Position numbers and translations under genes: made by a program. This document shows positions 48,301 through 58,801 of a DNA stretch of 64,000 nucleotides, in pieces (the stretch's first letter is position 1; each line of letters begins with the position of its first letter). Origin of the DNA: Orychophragmus violaceus (lineage: Eukaryota > Streptophyta > Magnoliopsida > Brassicales > Brassicaceae); contig CM058233.1 in the NCBI GenBank assembly GCA_030180135.1, forward strand, positions 107,859,994 through 107,923,993, read 5' to 3'. Under the pieces are notes generated by a model. That model saw only the letters and a program-made list of their open reading frames with translations. It searched no databases and was not told the origin of the DNA.

Positions 48301-51300
48301 TATTGGCCACTCGTACAGCTCGTCTTTAGTTCTCCCTTGGAGCAAGCGGGCTCCCGTTCTGAGATCCTTCACCTGAAAAGATGCGGGAAAGAATTCCACA
48401 GATACTTGATTAGCGTTGCACAATCGATACACAGAGATAAGATTCTTATGAAGATTGGGTATATAAAGAACGTTATTTAAATGTAAAGGTCGAGTTTGAG
48501 TAGGGAAGGAGGTGGAACCGGTATGGGATACTGCGAGAGTTGAACCATCAGCAATGGTGACCTCTTCTCCACCATTGTAAAGTTGATGAAGGGAGAGGTT
48601 GTTCAGATCGCTAGTGAGATGGTGCGTCGCACCAGAGTCGAGGAGCCATTGATTGGAATCAGCCTGTGGAATCGAGGCAAGATGGGCTCGTGGCTGCCAA
48701 GACGAGCTACTGCCTGAAGGACGACTGTCGCGGGAAGCCTGTAGCTGAGAGCACGTGCGCGCGCTGTGTCCGTAGACACTGCAAATCTGACACCGGCCTT
48801 GATATCCTCGAGTTTGAAACTGTTGGTTGTGGCGAGATGTCGCAGCTTGACCCGAACGGTTGTAGTTGTTCCGATTCTGCGAGTTGTAGCTGCTGTTAGA
48901 GTAGTTCCTTTTGTTGAACGAGTTGTTGCTGTTGTTGTAAGGGCGGACAGAGGCAGCATTAGCTGTGACTGGCGTGGATGAGGCAGAGACGAGAGTCGTC
49001 TGAAGCTTGACCTCGTGATTGATCAACTTTTCATGAATCTCAGTCAACGTCGGAGCAGTATCACGACTCTCGATTTGATCCACAACAGTCTTGTAGTCTT
49101 CAGACAGGCCTTCAAGTACGTACTGAATTTGATCTTCAAGGTCAACTGCTTTCCCAAGGAGAGCAAGCTGATCAAATCTCGTCACCAGACCCTGAAAATA
49201 TTGATTCACAGTTTTGTCACCTTTGCTCCAGCTCTTGAGTTGTTGCCTGATCTGCAGAATATGCCCACGGCTTGGCTTAGCGTATGTTGAGGTCAATTGA
49301 GTCCAGATCTGAGCTGACGTTGTGGTGGTGGAGAGTATCGGCTGAATTGAGGTTGAGATGGCGCCAAGTAACGCACTGTACACGAGTCGATCTTGCCGCT
49401 TGTAGATCGTGTAATCTGGGTTTGGGACAATACCATTGTTGGTGTTGATCGTCATAGGTGGGATGACTGCCGTGCCGTCGATGAACCCAGAGAGATCGTA
49501 ACCATCAAGCAAAGCTTTCACTTGACGGCTCCACATCAGAAAATTCGAGTCTGTGAGCTTTGTCACGTTCGTCATATTGACGTTGAAGAGTGTTCGATCA
49601 GCCACAACAATATGCTCGTTGTGTGCCATTGAAAAGAGAAGGTAACCGAGAGAAATAAAGAAGAGAGACGACGGCTAGTCGTGAAAAAAAAAAAAAAAAA
49701 AATAGGTTAGGTATCGATGGCTGCTGATACCATGTAATAGTGTAAACTGGATGATTATTATTGAATATTGTGACTACAATATATAGAACTACAGAAGACG
49801 CTAGACTCTAGGTTAACACTATTTACAAAGTTATCCTTTCCATAAGTATACATCTCTACAATATACACCTATATGTAACAAAATCGCTTACTCTTTTGAG
49901 TAAAAAACAGTTTTATAACATAAATCAATACATGCATATACAGTTTTGCTTGTAGCACTTCTTCTAAGACACAGAAAAAGAAAAAGGTTCCCAATTGAGT
50001 TTCCATGGAAAAGCTATGAAAGAAAGCGAAAAGAGAGATTTCAAAATTCTCTTACTTGTCCCACACACGTGACCACGTCCGTAGCAAATAATTCTTCGTC
50101 GGCAACAGCTGGTCCAATTATATTATCCCCGGGAACATCTTTGGCAAGAAACAGACCAGCAAAACCAGGGGAAGATTTGGCTGCCGAATCATCAATAGAC
50201 AGGATGCGGGCATGTGGCACTTTGCTTAGCACTAAGGCAGCATGTAATGTATTAGGAGGCACTGGGGTATCATCAGTATATTGAGCTTCCCCTGTGACCT
50301 ACACGAAAATACATGAGTGTTGAGATACCGTATTCGGCTGAAAATAAACTGATAAAAAAACTGGAACCACACCAAGAGACTTGCTTAGCAAATAACATAT
50401 AATGAAACCACCCTAAAAGCAAACCATCAAGTCTTATGGAGTTGAGAAAGAGACCATAAGCTATATGAAGAGAAATTAAAGTTAAGACAACCTTGTATAC
50501 ACTAAAGCTTGTTATGGAAATGATAATGGTGATATTTTCAGGTTACAAATCACAACATTGGTTCTTCTAGAAGGCAATTAACCTAACATTTCCAAAAATC
50601 TTCAAGCTTGTCACTTTCTACTTCTCCTCTAACTCAACGTCTAAATTGTTTTTATCGTAGACTTGCTTACCAATTCCTCTAAAGTCTAAACTCAAGCATC
50701 TTTTCTCAGTTACTCCCTATCTCAAATATCAATCAACGAAATAAATGTTACCCCAAAGAAAAGCAAAAGATGTGCCAAAGAAAAACACATTACTTAGAGC
50801 ACAGGGGATGGAGAAACGTACCTGCATTCTCGCTGACAGATGGACCTCCGGCGAGCCAACAGATGTTCCCTGTTTAACAGTCTCGTAGTCTTGTTTTCCA
50901 ACTCTAGATAACCGCGAAACAGGTTGCACAGCTGATAGATGGGAGGGTGGTAAGGTCTCTATCGTCGGCTTTACCTTATGTACATGATGAGAAACCCATA
51001 AGAAAAACTTAAAGAAGAAACTCAGGGTTAATGATTTCCGAAACTCCACCATTCCACCAGGAGCATCTTCCTTGATTATGACATCGCTCTGTATGACCTT
51101 AAGCGCATCTTGCAGAAGACCTTTACTCCATTTCTTTCCAATCAAAAATTCCTCAGTCTTTCTAGCTCGCAACGAAAGAGGAGCCACACCACCATAAGCA
51201 ATTGATGCATCAGAAACGAACAATTCTTGACCCTTCTCTTCAAGAAACACACGCATTCCACCATTGACAATAGCTATATCATCATCCCTACGATGGGCCT

Positions 51301-54300
51301 GCTTAAATTCTTTCACATACTCTAAGGACTTTGTCCATGGAAGGAACACCGACAACAAGATCTCGTTGCTTCCCATATCCACCTTACGATAACCAAGGAA
51401 GAAATCTTTTGCAGGTATGGACCTAACTTCTCCATTGCAGTTGATTATTCGAAATTCTGCTCTTGACACCATCCAAAGAGGATTTAAATCAGATATTGGA
51501 CTAGCTGTACAGATGTTTCCACCAAGGCAAGCAACATTTCTTATCTGTGTCCCAGCAAACCACTTCAGCTGTTCAATAAAAGCCCTGCAGGCTGATGTTT
51601 CATGCACAGGACGCTCCTTTACAACCCTCCTGAATAACCTTAAGAGTTCAGAAAGTCTCAAAGCCGAACCAACCTCTACTCCATTGTCATCGACATTCAA
51701 CGCGTTGAGTTCTGGGACTTGAGCAACAGAGATTAGCACCTGATAATGTAACCTCTTCAGTCTCATTTCGATTCCCACCTCCGTATTACCTACCAGTAGC
51801 TTAGCATCAGGATAATTTGCTTTGAGCTCAAGCAAATTCTGAAGACTTACGGGTCTAAACCAGGTAAGCCCTCCATTTCCCTTTAACTTTAAAGGAGATA
51901 GTTTCCTCAGCAAAAGCTCAGGGGGGAAAATAAGCTCCTTCTCTGTATACTTAGCCCCATCTATATCGCTGTAAGAGATGGACTGAATTTTATCTTCATC
52001 ACAACTGGCTACTCCATTTGTTGTTTTTGATCCACAAGAGCAAGGTTTGCCAGTAGATGGGCAAATAGTTGAACCATCTTGAAGGCCAAGTGTAGATACA
52101 CCACTGTACAAAGCATCATTAGATTTTGCAAAAACCCGAAACGCATCAACGATGGGTCTATAACCAGTACAACGACACAAATTTCCCGCAAGGCATTCTT
52201 CAATCTCCTCTTCAGAAGGTGAGTTTTTACTTGACCTCAATAACGCATACATGGACATGATAAACCCGGGAGTACAAAACCCACATTGGGAACCATGAGA
52301 AGATGCCAATGATTCCTGAGATAAATAAGATCACAATATGACTTGGCAGCAACATAGACTACATAAATGAGAAGACTTTACTAAAACTTACCTGAAGTGG
52401 GTGCAAGCCAAGTTTGCGATGCCCAACTCCCTCAATGGATATTACATGCATTCCTTCTACAGAATAGAGAGGCGCTAAGCAAGCGTTGACAGCATAGTGC
52501 CTGCAATAACATTTTCAGTTTGGGAAAAAAGAATCAAGAAGAAGGCTGAAGCTTAAAAGTAAAGCCAACATATCAGAGGAAAAGAGACGCACACGCATGT
52601 CTTTGATTTTCTGTCATAATTAGAAACCATCACCGTGCAAGCTCCACAACCACCTTCGCCGCACCCGAGCTTTGTCCCGGTCAATCCTAAATCTATAGGA
52701 AACAAGAAACGTATGCAAGTTATAAGAAAACATACTTCATAATCGAGCATCTCTTGTTTCAAAGTACATAAAAGGAGTGTTAATGTCTGCAATAAAAATA
52801 CATCCGAGCTCTTGGAGCTCACTAGATGCATACCCAATCATCTTCACCCAATTGGGCAAAAACAAGCATTTGTACCTGTAGTAATATTCCTTGGTCGTGA
52901 TTTGATTCTTCATATAAAAATTGAACTTACAACCTATTTGTGCTTCTTCTTCGTCCATCTAAAGCTATAGTAGCTTCCAAAAGCAAGCAGCCATAGTGCT
53001 TCCCACCTCTCAACACTTTTGAGTGTCTCCAATCGATACGATTGTCCTATCTTCTTCTACCAGAGACTCCGACTCTCCACCGTTCTCGCCGACACTCACA
53101 TCGTCTCCAGATCCACCGAATGACTCCACCGCCGGTGTCGTCCTCTTCGATATCATCGGCCACCGCAACGGAACAGTCAATCTGGTCAAAACCCATTGTT
53201 TCCCATCCAAAGGCTTTCTTCATTGCTCAAAAGCCCATATTTCGTCCATTCAAAATGGTCAAAATAATCTAAAAAGTAGTAATTGGGCCACAAAATTTAG
53301 GCCTAAATATGGCCCATACTAATTAGAAATTCTAATTACGTGTGCCCGCTCATGCAAAGCTGATCCCGAGGTCAAGCTATATCATTTTTTAATATAATAT
53401 TTTATTAATATTTTTAAACCGAACGAAATCGAAAATCAAACCGGGTTTACAGCGCAATTGAACAAGACGACAAAAACCAAACTAAATCCTAATCGAAGAA
53501 CTCTATAACCGGTACACCCCGATTAGGTCAAGACCAAATTTAGGTGCCTCTTCTTTTTTCCGTACGGCTAAGAGGCACTGCCAATTTGCGTCCTCAGCCG
53601 TGTTACTTCACTAATCACCGAAAAGTCGATCCCGACTTTCGATCTGCAACCCGGAGGGGCTGATCCCCTCGTCACGCCTCCCGACAGCTCTGATGCCTGG
53701 TTGAAGACTCCCACAGACTCTAACGATGGTAACCCGCATAACGCGAGAGACCATGGTCGATCCCTAACCGGCGGCACCAACAGATCGGAGTTTATCAATG
53801 AGTCTTTTTCGGTCAAGAAAGGCTCTGGAAAGACCACGCATCGATCTCACCTAGCACTGCCGCAAGACCTCCTAGACTCGCAACGCTAACCTCCTGAGCC
53901 TCCTCGCCGACTTCTGCTGCGAGCGGTGGCAAGAAACGAACCTCGTCTATCTTGCCTTCTACGCCGTCCTTGGTATGCCACATTCTTCGATGGCCGAGAT
54001 ATGATGATTTACCGAGTCCCCTTGCGATTAAAGGCCGCACCACCACCACCGTTTCAACGAAGAAACCAACTCCTTCGCGCGCTGCCAGATTAAACTCGCT
54101 GAGACATCGATCGATAGTCGTCGCCGGAGAAATCTCCCGGAAAAACCAGATATATTTTTCGGAAAAACTTTCTCTCTCAAGAAATTTCTCTCTCTAGCAC
54201 TCAAAGCTCCTTGGTCTTTCATAAAACATTGGTCAAGATATATCATGGTTTACAATAATGCTTCCAACTGACTTAATAATTCATTTTTTTTTTTATAATC

Positions 54301-55540
54301 TAGGGAGGGTCCCAGACCGAGGTCCAGATTAATCTCCCTGGGCCCAGTTAGGCCGCAGACTAGCTTCACTTGGGAGGGTTTTCCATGGGCCTTAGGCCCA
54401 GTGCCCGCGTTGTGAGCAGAAGAGACATTTTTGTTTCCGTCTGGGGTCGAACCCGGATGGTGTTTGCCACCACGGACCCTAAGCCACTTGGACTACCTCA
54501 GCCGTTCACACTTAATAATTCATATTCAGTTCGAAACTAATAACAAAGTTACAAATCATGGCACTAGGTTTTTCAGAGTAACAGACTAGCCGTATAAAAA
54601 CTTTTGAACTAGATGTCATCAATAATGGCTATGAATGGTACTTCGGTTTCCATTTGGGTGATGTATGGTGAACTTAATTATGGTCTACGTAACAGTTATG
54701 TGATTCATTAACTTTTACAAGATCACTTCAATAACAAACAAAAAAAAATTATATGTATATAGCTAATTAATGAATCATTTTATTTTGTAAAAGTTAATGA
54801 ATCACATAATTGTTAAATCGGAATGACTTATACCTTAATGAAGTTTACCATACATCACATATATGGGTGGATGGAATTGCGCGATCCAACTAACAGAAGA
54901 ATTTCATGGAAGATTATTGTCAAACAATATATTGAATCCATAAAGGATTCTTGTTGTTGAAGAATGTGGCTTCAATAGGTTGTTGGTTAGCGATAGGGAT
55001 TGACCAATGGAGAGACTAACTTAGCTTAACAAGTATAAATTTATTAAATTTTGTCTAATTTAATCAAAATATGTCGGTCATAATTAGTAATCTAACATTT
55101 AATCACTTTGAAATTTATACTTGTTATTATGCATATTAAATTCAAAACTAGTACTAATAAAGTTAAGAATCATGATACAATTTTTTTGTCTATGCATAGT
55201 AGGGGCATAGTATGGTGTATGGACAAATCATCTAGCATATAATAACGTAGAAGATATGGAATATATCACATTACGTTTTAAATATTTGTATATAAATCTT
55301 ATTGTGGTTGCATTAGTTATAAAAGTAAGTGAAATGTTATTACCGATCCTAAACTCTCATCACACCTTATCATCAATATCAAAGACCAAAATGAACATGT
55401 AGTATATATAGTTACTCACCCCTGAGATATTCGAGAAGCGTCATATGAGCTAAGCCATCGGGCAACACTCTTCGAACGCCATTAACGTATAGTACAGACT
55501 CGTCCCCGATCTGCCCCATCTCTCTGTCGTGTGAACCCAT
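42378..55540 (-). CDS. XDH: Xanthine dehydrogenase, complete 14-exon gene
   Basis: Exons joined by hand: 55420-55540, 52593-52692, 52392-52500, 50822-52315, 50056-50298, 44898-45212, 44491-44730, 44096-44380, 43763-43984, 43468-43629, 43253-43387, 42942-43178, 42696-42869, 42378-42620. They total 1359 residues, near the 1361 of Arabidopsis XDH1. Two 2Fe-2S sites are complete: Cys51/56/59 in C-G-E-G-G-C-G-A-C, and Cys121/124/157/159. An FAD domain and the Mo-cofactor domains follow, with the catalytic Glu1295 in G-E-P-P. The enzyme oxidises hypoxanthine and xanthine to urate in purine breakdown. Odd points: Ala827 replaces a Gly in G-F-G-G-K-E and Cys943 replaces a Gly in F-R-G-F-G-G-P, both cofactor-contact loops. 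Introns 1 (2.7 kb) and 5 (4.8 kb) are swollen by insertions. Exon 1 is far from the rest and easy to miss. Confidence 0.9.
45406..49629 (-). CDS. Copia gag-pol polyprotein, intact
   Basis: 1407 residues without a stop or frameshift. In order: gag (UBN2-type, about 20-230); a zinc knuckle, C-Q-I-C-S-V-Y-G-H-S-A-R-T-C (about 278-291); an aspartic protease with D-S-G at 331-333; integrase (G-H-P-S-P-P zinc-binding region, Y-T-D-N-G-G-E-Y and H-N-G-I-A-E-R-K-H); a Pro/Gln-rich linker; reverse transcriptase with Y-V-D-D at 1091-1094; and RNase H with D-A-D-W-A-G and A-D-S-L-T-K-P-L. All catalytic motifs look complete. The start codon lies about 100 bp inside the 5' LTR. The element appears capable of autonomous movement on sequence grounds. 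Confidence 0.96.
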   Translation of the reverse strand: MAHNEHIVVADRTLFNVNMTNVTKLTDSNFLMWSRQVKALLDGYDLSGFIDGTAVIPPMTINTNNGIVPNPDYTIYKRQDRLVYSALLGAISTSIQPILSTTTTSAQIWTQLTSTYAKPSRGHILQIRQQLKSWSKGDKTVNQYFQGLVTRFDQLALLGKAVDLEDQIQYVLEGLSEDYKTVVDQIESRDTAPTLTEIHEKLINHEVKLQTTLVSASSTPVTANAASVRPYNNSNNSFNKRNYSNSSYNSQNRNNYNRSGQAATSRHNQQFQTRGYQGRCQICSVYGHSARTCSQLQASRDSRPSGSSSSWQPRAHLASIPQADSNQWLLDSGATHHLTSDLNNLSLHQLYNGGEEVTIADGSTLAVSHTGSTSFPTQTRPLHLNNVLYIPNLHKNLISVYRLCNANQVSVEFFPASFQVKDLRTGARLLQGRTKDELYEWPIPQPKTATFFASPTPKTTLPSWHSRLGHPSPPVLHSILSSFSIPCSESSHKQFPCSSCFINKSHKLPFSSNTIVSKHPLEYVYSDVWMSHVISPDNFRYYVIFVDHHTRYTWFYPLKQKSDVREIFMSFKALVEKRFQAQIQTLYTDNGGEYIALRSFLLKHGISHLTSPPHTPEHNGIAERKHRHIVETGLTLLHQASIPKQHWPYAFATAVYLINRLPTAVLHNQSPYHKLFDQPPNYLKLKIFGCLCFPWLRPYTTNKLDERSLPCVFMGYSLTQSAYLCLHRPSGRIYTSRHVQFVETQFPFAAPEPASLKVPAIIQSQQHPHSIIPFPSPPLVQSSSSAPLSSDLHQQAQSPQQPARPLLVYQRRSRPAHNPQTVSSETQVPNTLPIAQIEPVPTPVQPNTNSVQVPTKPAPRKQTKPATTKIRPPNTHPMSTRSKQSFTAITTKPQPPIPTTVTQALRDENFRQAMDAELNAQLRNQTYELVPPKPGQNIISTKWIFTVKYLPSGAIDRYKARLVARGFNQQYGQDYSETFSPVVKSVSIRIILHLAVTRSWLIQQLDVNNAFLHGKLTEEVYVSQPPGYIDRDRPNDVWKLRKALYGLKQAPRAWYQELRNYLLKLGFRNSVADTSVFIYVSGHDQLYTLVYVDDIIVTGSRPSLVTGFIASLSKQFSLKEPSDLTYFLGIEVIQTPTGLHMMQKKYIIDLLEKTKMMEAKTVATPMSPTPKLSLRSGTSLTDAKQYRMVVGSLQYLAFTRPDIAYSVNRLSQFMHAPTDLHWQAAKRVLRYLAGTLSHGITIRRNSSSTLHAYSDADWAGDTDDFVSTNGYIVYLGTTPISWTSKKQKGVARSSTEAEYRAVSATATEVRWVSSLLSELGIKSTTPPVIYCDNVGATYLCANPVFHSRMKHLALDYHYIRELIQSRLLRVVHVSSKDQLADSLTKPLPRPRFLDMNGKIGVTRVTPS
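49684..49702. repeat. Poly-A run in the copia leader
   Basis: A 19-base A tract on the plus strand (poly-U in the element RNA), between the primer site and the polyprotein start. Confidence 0.85.
52693..55419. other. XDH intron 1 with inserted debris
   Basis: This 2.7-kb intron holds a SINE (54271-54523), GC-rich coding-like segments at about 53020-53250 and 53560-54200 that I cannot identify, and AT-rich filler. The 53.6-54.2 kb part ends in Leu/Ser-rich frames and a tctctctc run, reminiscent of the 5' region of DUF4283-type LINEs, but no domain is clear. Confidence 0.55.
54271..54523 (-). mobile_element. tRNA-derived SINE with 14-bp target duplication
   Basis: The body 54285-54509 (about 225 bp) is flanked by perfect 14-bp repeats, acttaataattcat, at 54271-54284 and 54510-54523. 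On the minus strand it begins gtgaacggctgaggtagtcc and has a pol III A box (about 54479-54497, GTAGTCCAAGTGGCTTAG), a B box (GGTTCGACCCC, about 54444-54454) and a 3' A-tail (T run at the left). It is a complete copy. Confidence 0.93.
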
Positions 55541-55713
55541 TTCTCAATGCAATATGTTGAAGATGGCAAAGTAGATAAGATAACATTTATCTCCTTTCTT
55601 TCTATATTTATATACTATTTTTTTTTGTCGGCATATCTACATATTTTTATTTACAGATACCTGATTAGCTGTCACTATAAAATAAAAGTCCAATTCAAGG
55701 AGAATAAAAAAGT

Positions 55714-56247
55714 AATACTAGACTTAGGCATTTTATCTGAAACCTGAATCCGAATCTGGTTTGAAAACCCTGATCTCGATCCAAATCGATTCTAGAACAA
55801 CATCTGAATGGGGTTTAGGTCAAGGTATTTCGTGTATCGGGTAATACCTGAATCTGAACCGAACCCGTACCCGAAGTAATCCGAAGTTTTATCTAATTTC
55901 GGTTAGTTATGATATTTTCAAGTTTTTGGGTAGTTTGAGTAGTTTTTTATTTTTATATTTTAGGTAATACATATATTTTTGAGTACTTTCGAATACTTTG
56001 AAGTCATTTGAGTAGATATTTTATGGAAATTTCGGATATTCAAATATTTTTGAATATTTTCGAGTAGTTTTTTTAGTTTTCAAACATTTTATGGTAATTT
56101 CGAATATCCAAACCTGAGAAGTACTGAACCAAATCCGACCCGATATAAAAAATATCTGAACGAATTCTCTAACCTTAAACCCGAAAAATCCAAAAAATCC
56201 GACCTGAATTTGAACGGATACCCGAACGCACATCCTAAGTAATACTA
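55714..56247. mobile_element. ACCCGAAC-rich non-autonomous repeat with short target duplication
   Basis: The insert 55721-56240 begins gacttaggc and ends, on the minus strand, acttaggatgtgcgttcggg. It is flanked by aatacta at 55714-55720 and 56241-56247. The body consists of degenerate acccgaac/ttcggat units. It lies in the 5' flank of XDH. Class is uncertain (7-8 bp duplication, hAT/Mutator range). Confidence 0.65.
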
Positions 56248-56712
56248 TATCGAGACAAATAGCAAAAGTAAAAAGTTGACCCATATGAGAAAGGAGACCA
56301 GCATGCAGTAATCTTAAGTAGACAGAGACTCTTGCGAGCATCCTAGCCTTTTGCGATGTTTTCCAGATATAGATTTTTGTATATAAGCTTTTGAGTTATG
56401 ATAATGCTTTGATGAAATCATGTGATGGTAATGTCATAACATTGTAGGGTTGGAAATATTGTAGTCCATACGGTCATGGATTCATAATTGATATTTTTTT
56501 CTGACACATTATATACTTGTATATATGTTTATTTTGTTGGTTATGAAGACAAACAATTTTGCATGTTTTATTTTCGTATAATTATTGTTGCGAGTTGTGT
56601 CATAATTGATATTTAGTTGTACTTTGTGTACATTCTGATACAAGTATATCATTACTGAAAAGAAATATGGCTGACGTATTTTAGTTCAATAAGCTATGCA
56701 AATTATGTGAAA

Positions 56713-56879
56713 ACTTAACAAATGCTTTTCTCCATTAACATGAGGTATTTCAAGTCTATGGAAAGTCTCACACTAATTTAGTTTCATATAGTAGGAGAAT
56801 CGAACCCGGAACGTAGTAGCATCCAAGGCCCGTCCCTTACCACTTGGTCACAAGTATTCAGATACTTAACAAATGCTTT
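56713..56879 (-). mobile_element. Short SINE-like element with 16-bp target duplication
   Basis: A body of about 135 bp (56729-56863) sits between perfect copies of acttaacaaatgcttt at 56713-56728 and 56864-56879. The minus strand has an A-box-like GACCAAGTGGTAAGGGA (about 56834-56850) and a B-box-like GGTTCGATTCTCC (about 56794-56806). There is no clear A-tail. Confidence 0.8.
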
Positions 56880-56965
56880 ACTAGAGAGACTTGGATACTA
56901 TGTACTAGTGGCATATATGTGGATGATATATACACTCTTAAGTCGTTAACAATATATATGAACAC

Positions 56966-57959
56966 AGCCAGATCTCCAGTGGCCACTGAACGTCCTTGAG
57001 CAACAACAAATCCTAGACAACCTCCAACGATCAAGTGGTTCAAATTTCCTTGACGACTACCGTCTACCCAATGGGAAAAACTGAATGGCGATCTAACGGT
57101 GGATAAACTAAACTCTTAACAATATGGTGTAGCCAGGAACGTACGACTCAGCCACCAACGAAATCGGGCCGTTGGGTAAATGATAAACGCTCTCCATCTT
57201 CGAGCAGCTAGTTCTTGGGATACGTATGTATCCTCAATGTTAAGGAGGATCGCCTCAACTGGCATGTATGGAGCTATTACGTCACACAACCTTGATATTA
57301 CGTCATCAGATTTTTTTCGGAGACTCACTCGGAGATCATAATCCTTGAGACAAGGACAGAGTACTAATACAAAAATCATCTAGAGTTAAGGACTTATTTA
57401 CAAGCTAGGTCAATTCTAGATAACTTGTTCAACAAGCCGTTATCCAAAGATTATGCGGAAGAGGTAACTGAATCGATACGGATCTTCCATAGACAAAATT
57501 TCAGAGCAATTTGAAGCATCTAAACGACGGAAATCCATATCTTCCAAAAGATTCATTAACCGTAGGCCCAGAACAAATTAAAAGTAATGAGAGAAGCGGT
57601 TGATTAGGATCTAAAATTTTTAAACATTAATTTTAAGGAGAATTTTTTTTATAGTAAAAAAATTTAGATATACGTAGAACCAAACACGATTTTCAGAAAG
57701 ATTGGACCGGACCTAATTTAACCGAGCTGAAAATAGCTTTACGCTCGAAACAAATAATCCGGGTTTGTGGGCTAAACTAGTGACTGATAGGATCGGAAAA
57801 CACGGAGGCTTTTTATACCTCAGTGTGCTTCTAAGAGATGTGAAGATAAATTGCAGATTTTGTCGATTGATTTCATTGCATTAGACTCACTCGCGCAAGC
57901 ATTGAAGGGAAAGTTTGATAGGACTCTGGAAATATCAAATATGGTTGACCTCCATCAAT
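56966..57959 (+). pseudogene. PLC-like phosphodiesterase, decayed copy
   Basis: The sequence aligns along its length with the genes at 40379 and 58802: the N-terminal S-S-N-F-L-D-D-Y-R-like region (about 57030), the catalytic loop (about 57120-57165, where the Trp codon before P-G-T is a stop), D-V-I-R-F-like sequence, and the C-terminal region to about 57920 followed by a 3' flank similar to that of the intact gene. Many stops, frameshifts and internal deletions are present, and about 57600-57720 looks inserted or strongly diverged. Confidence 0.88.
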
Positions 57960-58415
57960 GAAAAGGTGACAGCTGCGGCCCAGCCCAATCTAATATCCAT
58001 TTATCAAAATGGGCTGCAATTTTGAGATTTCATCTTTCTATAGAATCACTGGTCAGAGCCGGTCTCGAGAATATTCCGCTCCAAAACAAACTTGTTTTTG
58101 AACCCATTAGTTATTGACTTTCGTTAAAAAAAAAAAAAAAAAAACAAACTTACAAGTGGGAGAATCGAAATCATTCGACGAAGACATATCAATTGAGTTA
58201 GTTATTTCCAAAGCTTAAAAAATGTATATTGAAGAACTGATCAACTCATTCAAATATGTTATTAGAAAAATGTCGCAAGTTAACTTATAATCAGGAAACA
58301 ATCAAGATAAGAACAGGAGTTTCTAAGAGCATTCGCAAACACATATTTTAAAATAAAGTTGGATTATATATACATACATCGAAATTTCGCTTGTCAAAAG
58401 TTTCATATAATAATA
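57960..58415. other. Spacer, no gene seen
   Basis: AT-rich with a poly-A run (about 58127-58144). No supported feature. Confidence 0.4.
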
Positions 58416-58593
58416 AACAACAACTTTTTTTCTGGTAAAAAAAAATAGTTAGTTTAGTCAACTAATTTTTAGGCCAGAGAATCCATGTAAAAGTTTTGGT
58501 GGTCAATCCGAATCGAACAAAGATTAACAGAAGCCTACTAAACTTCATTTACCAACTGGACCAATGCGGATTGGTTTAAACAACAACAACTTT
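58416..58593 (-). mobile_element. Degenerate SINE-like element
   Basis: The body (about 58428-58581) lies between copies of aacaacaacttt at 58416-58427 and 58582-58593. On the minus strand it shows an A-box-like TGGTCCAGTTGGTAAATG and a B-box-like GTTCGATTCGGAT (about 58509-58521), and ends toward an A-rich tail on that strand. The right duplication is embedded in a caa triplet run, which weakens it. Confidence 0.55.
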
Positions 58594-58801
58594 ATATCTT
58601 ATATATGGTTTTAGAAGAGAAAGGTTTTTACCGACCGAATGTTGGTCAACATTTAACTAGCCAATCGTCAGATTGAGAAGCCAAACACAAAGAGGCAAAA
58701 GAAATTGTCTTTAATACGACGTATTCACAAGTTGCCTGAAACACTTCACGAGATTCCGTATTTGTTAATTAGTGAAGGCCCTGATTTTTCATTTCTCCAA
58801 G

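Larger units (their letters stand above)
45266..49865 (-). mobile_element. Intact young copia LTR retrotransposon in XDH intron 5
   Basis: Two 128-bp LTRs (45271-45398 and 49733-49860) are identical by direct comparison, begin TG and end CA, and are flanked by the 5-bp duplication atata (45266-45270 and 49861-49865). On the minus strand the 5' LTR is followed by a primer site resembling the initiator-Met type (TGGTATCAGCAGCC, about 49719-49732), and the 3' LTR is preceded by a polypurine tract (TTGAGGGGGCG). One uninterrupted polyprotein fills the interior. The element has the same orientation as XDH. Confidence 0.97.

Noticed and set aside
52737..52958. Candidate XDH first exon (ATG at 52958)
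   Set aside because: The translation does not match the XDH N-terminus. The true exon 1 with V-L-Y-V-N-G-V-R-R-V-L-P-D-G lies at 55420-55540, with matching splice phase.
58772..58801. GTG start for the third PLC-like copy
   Set aside because: GTG is not a plausible nuclear start here; the first ATG in the frame is at 58802.
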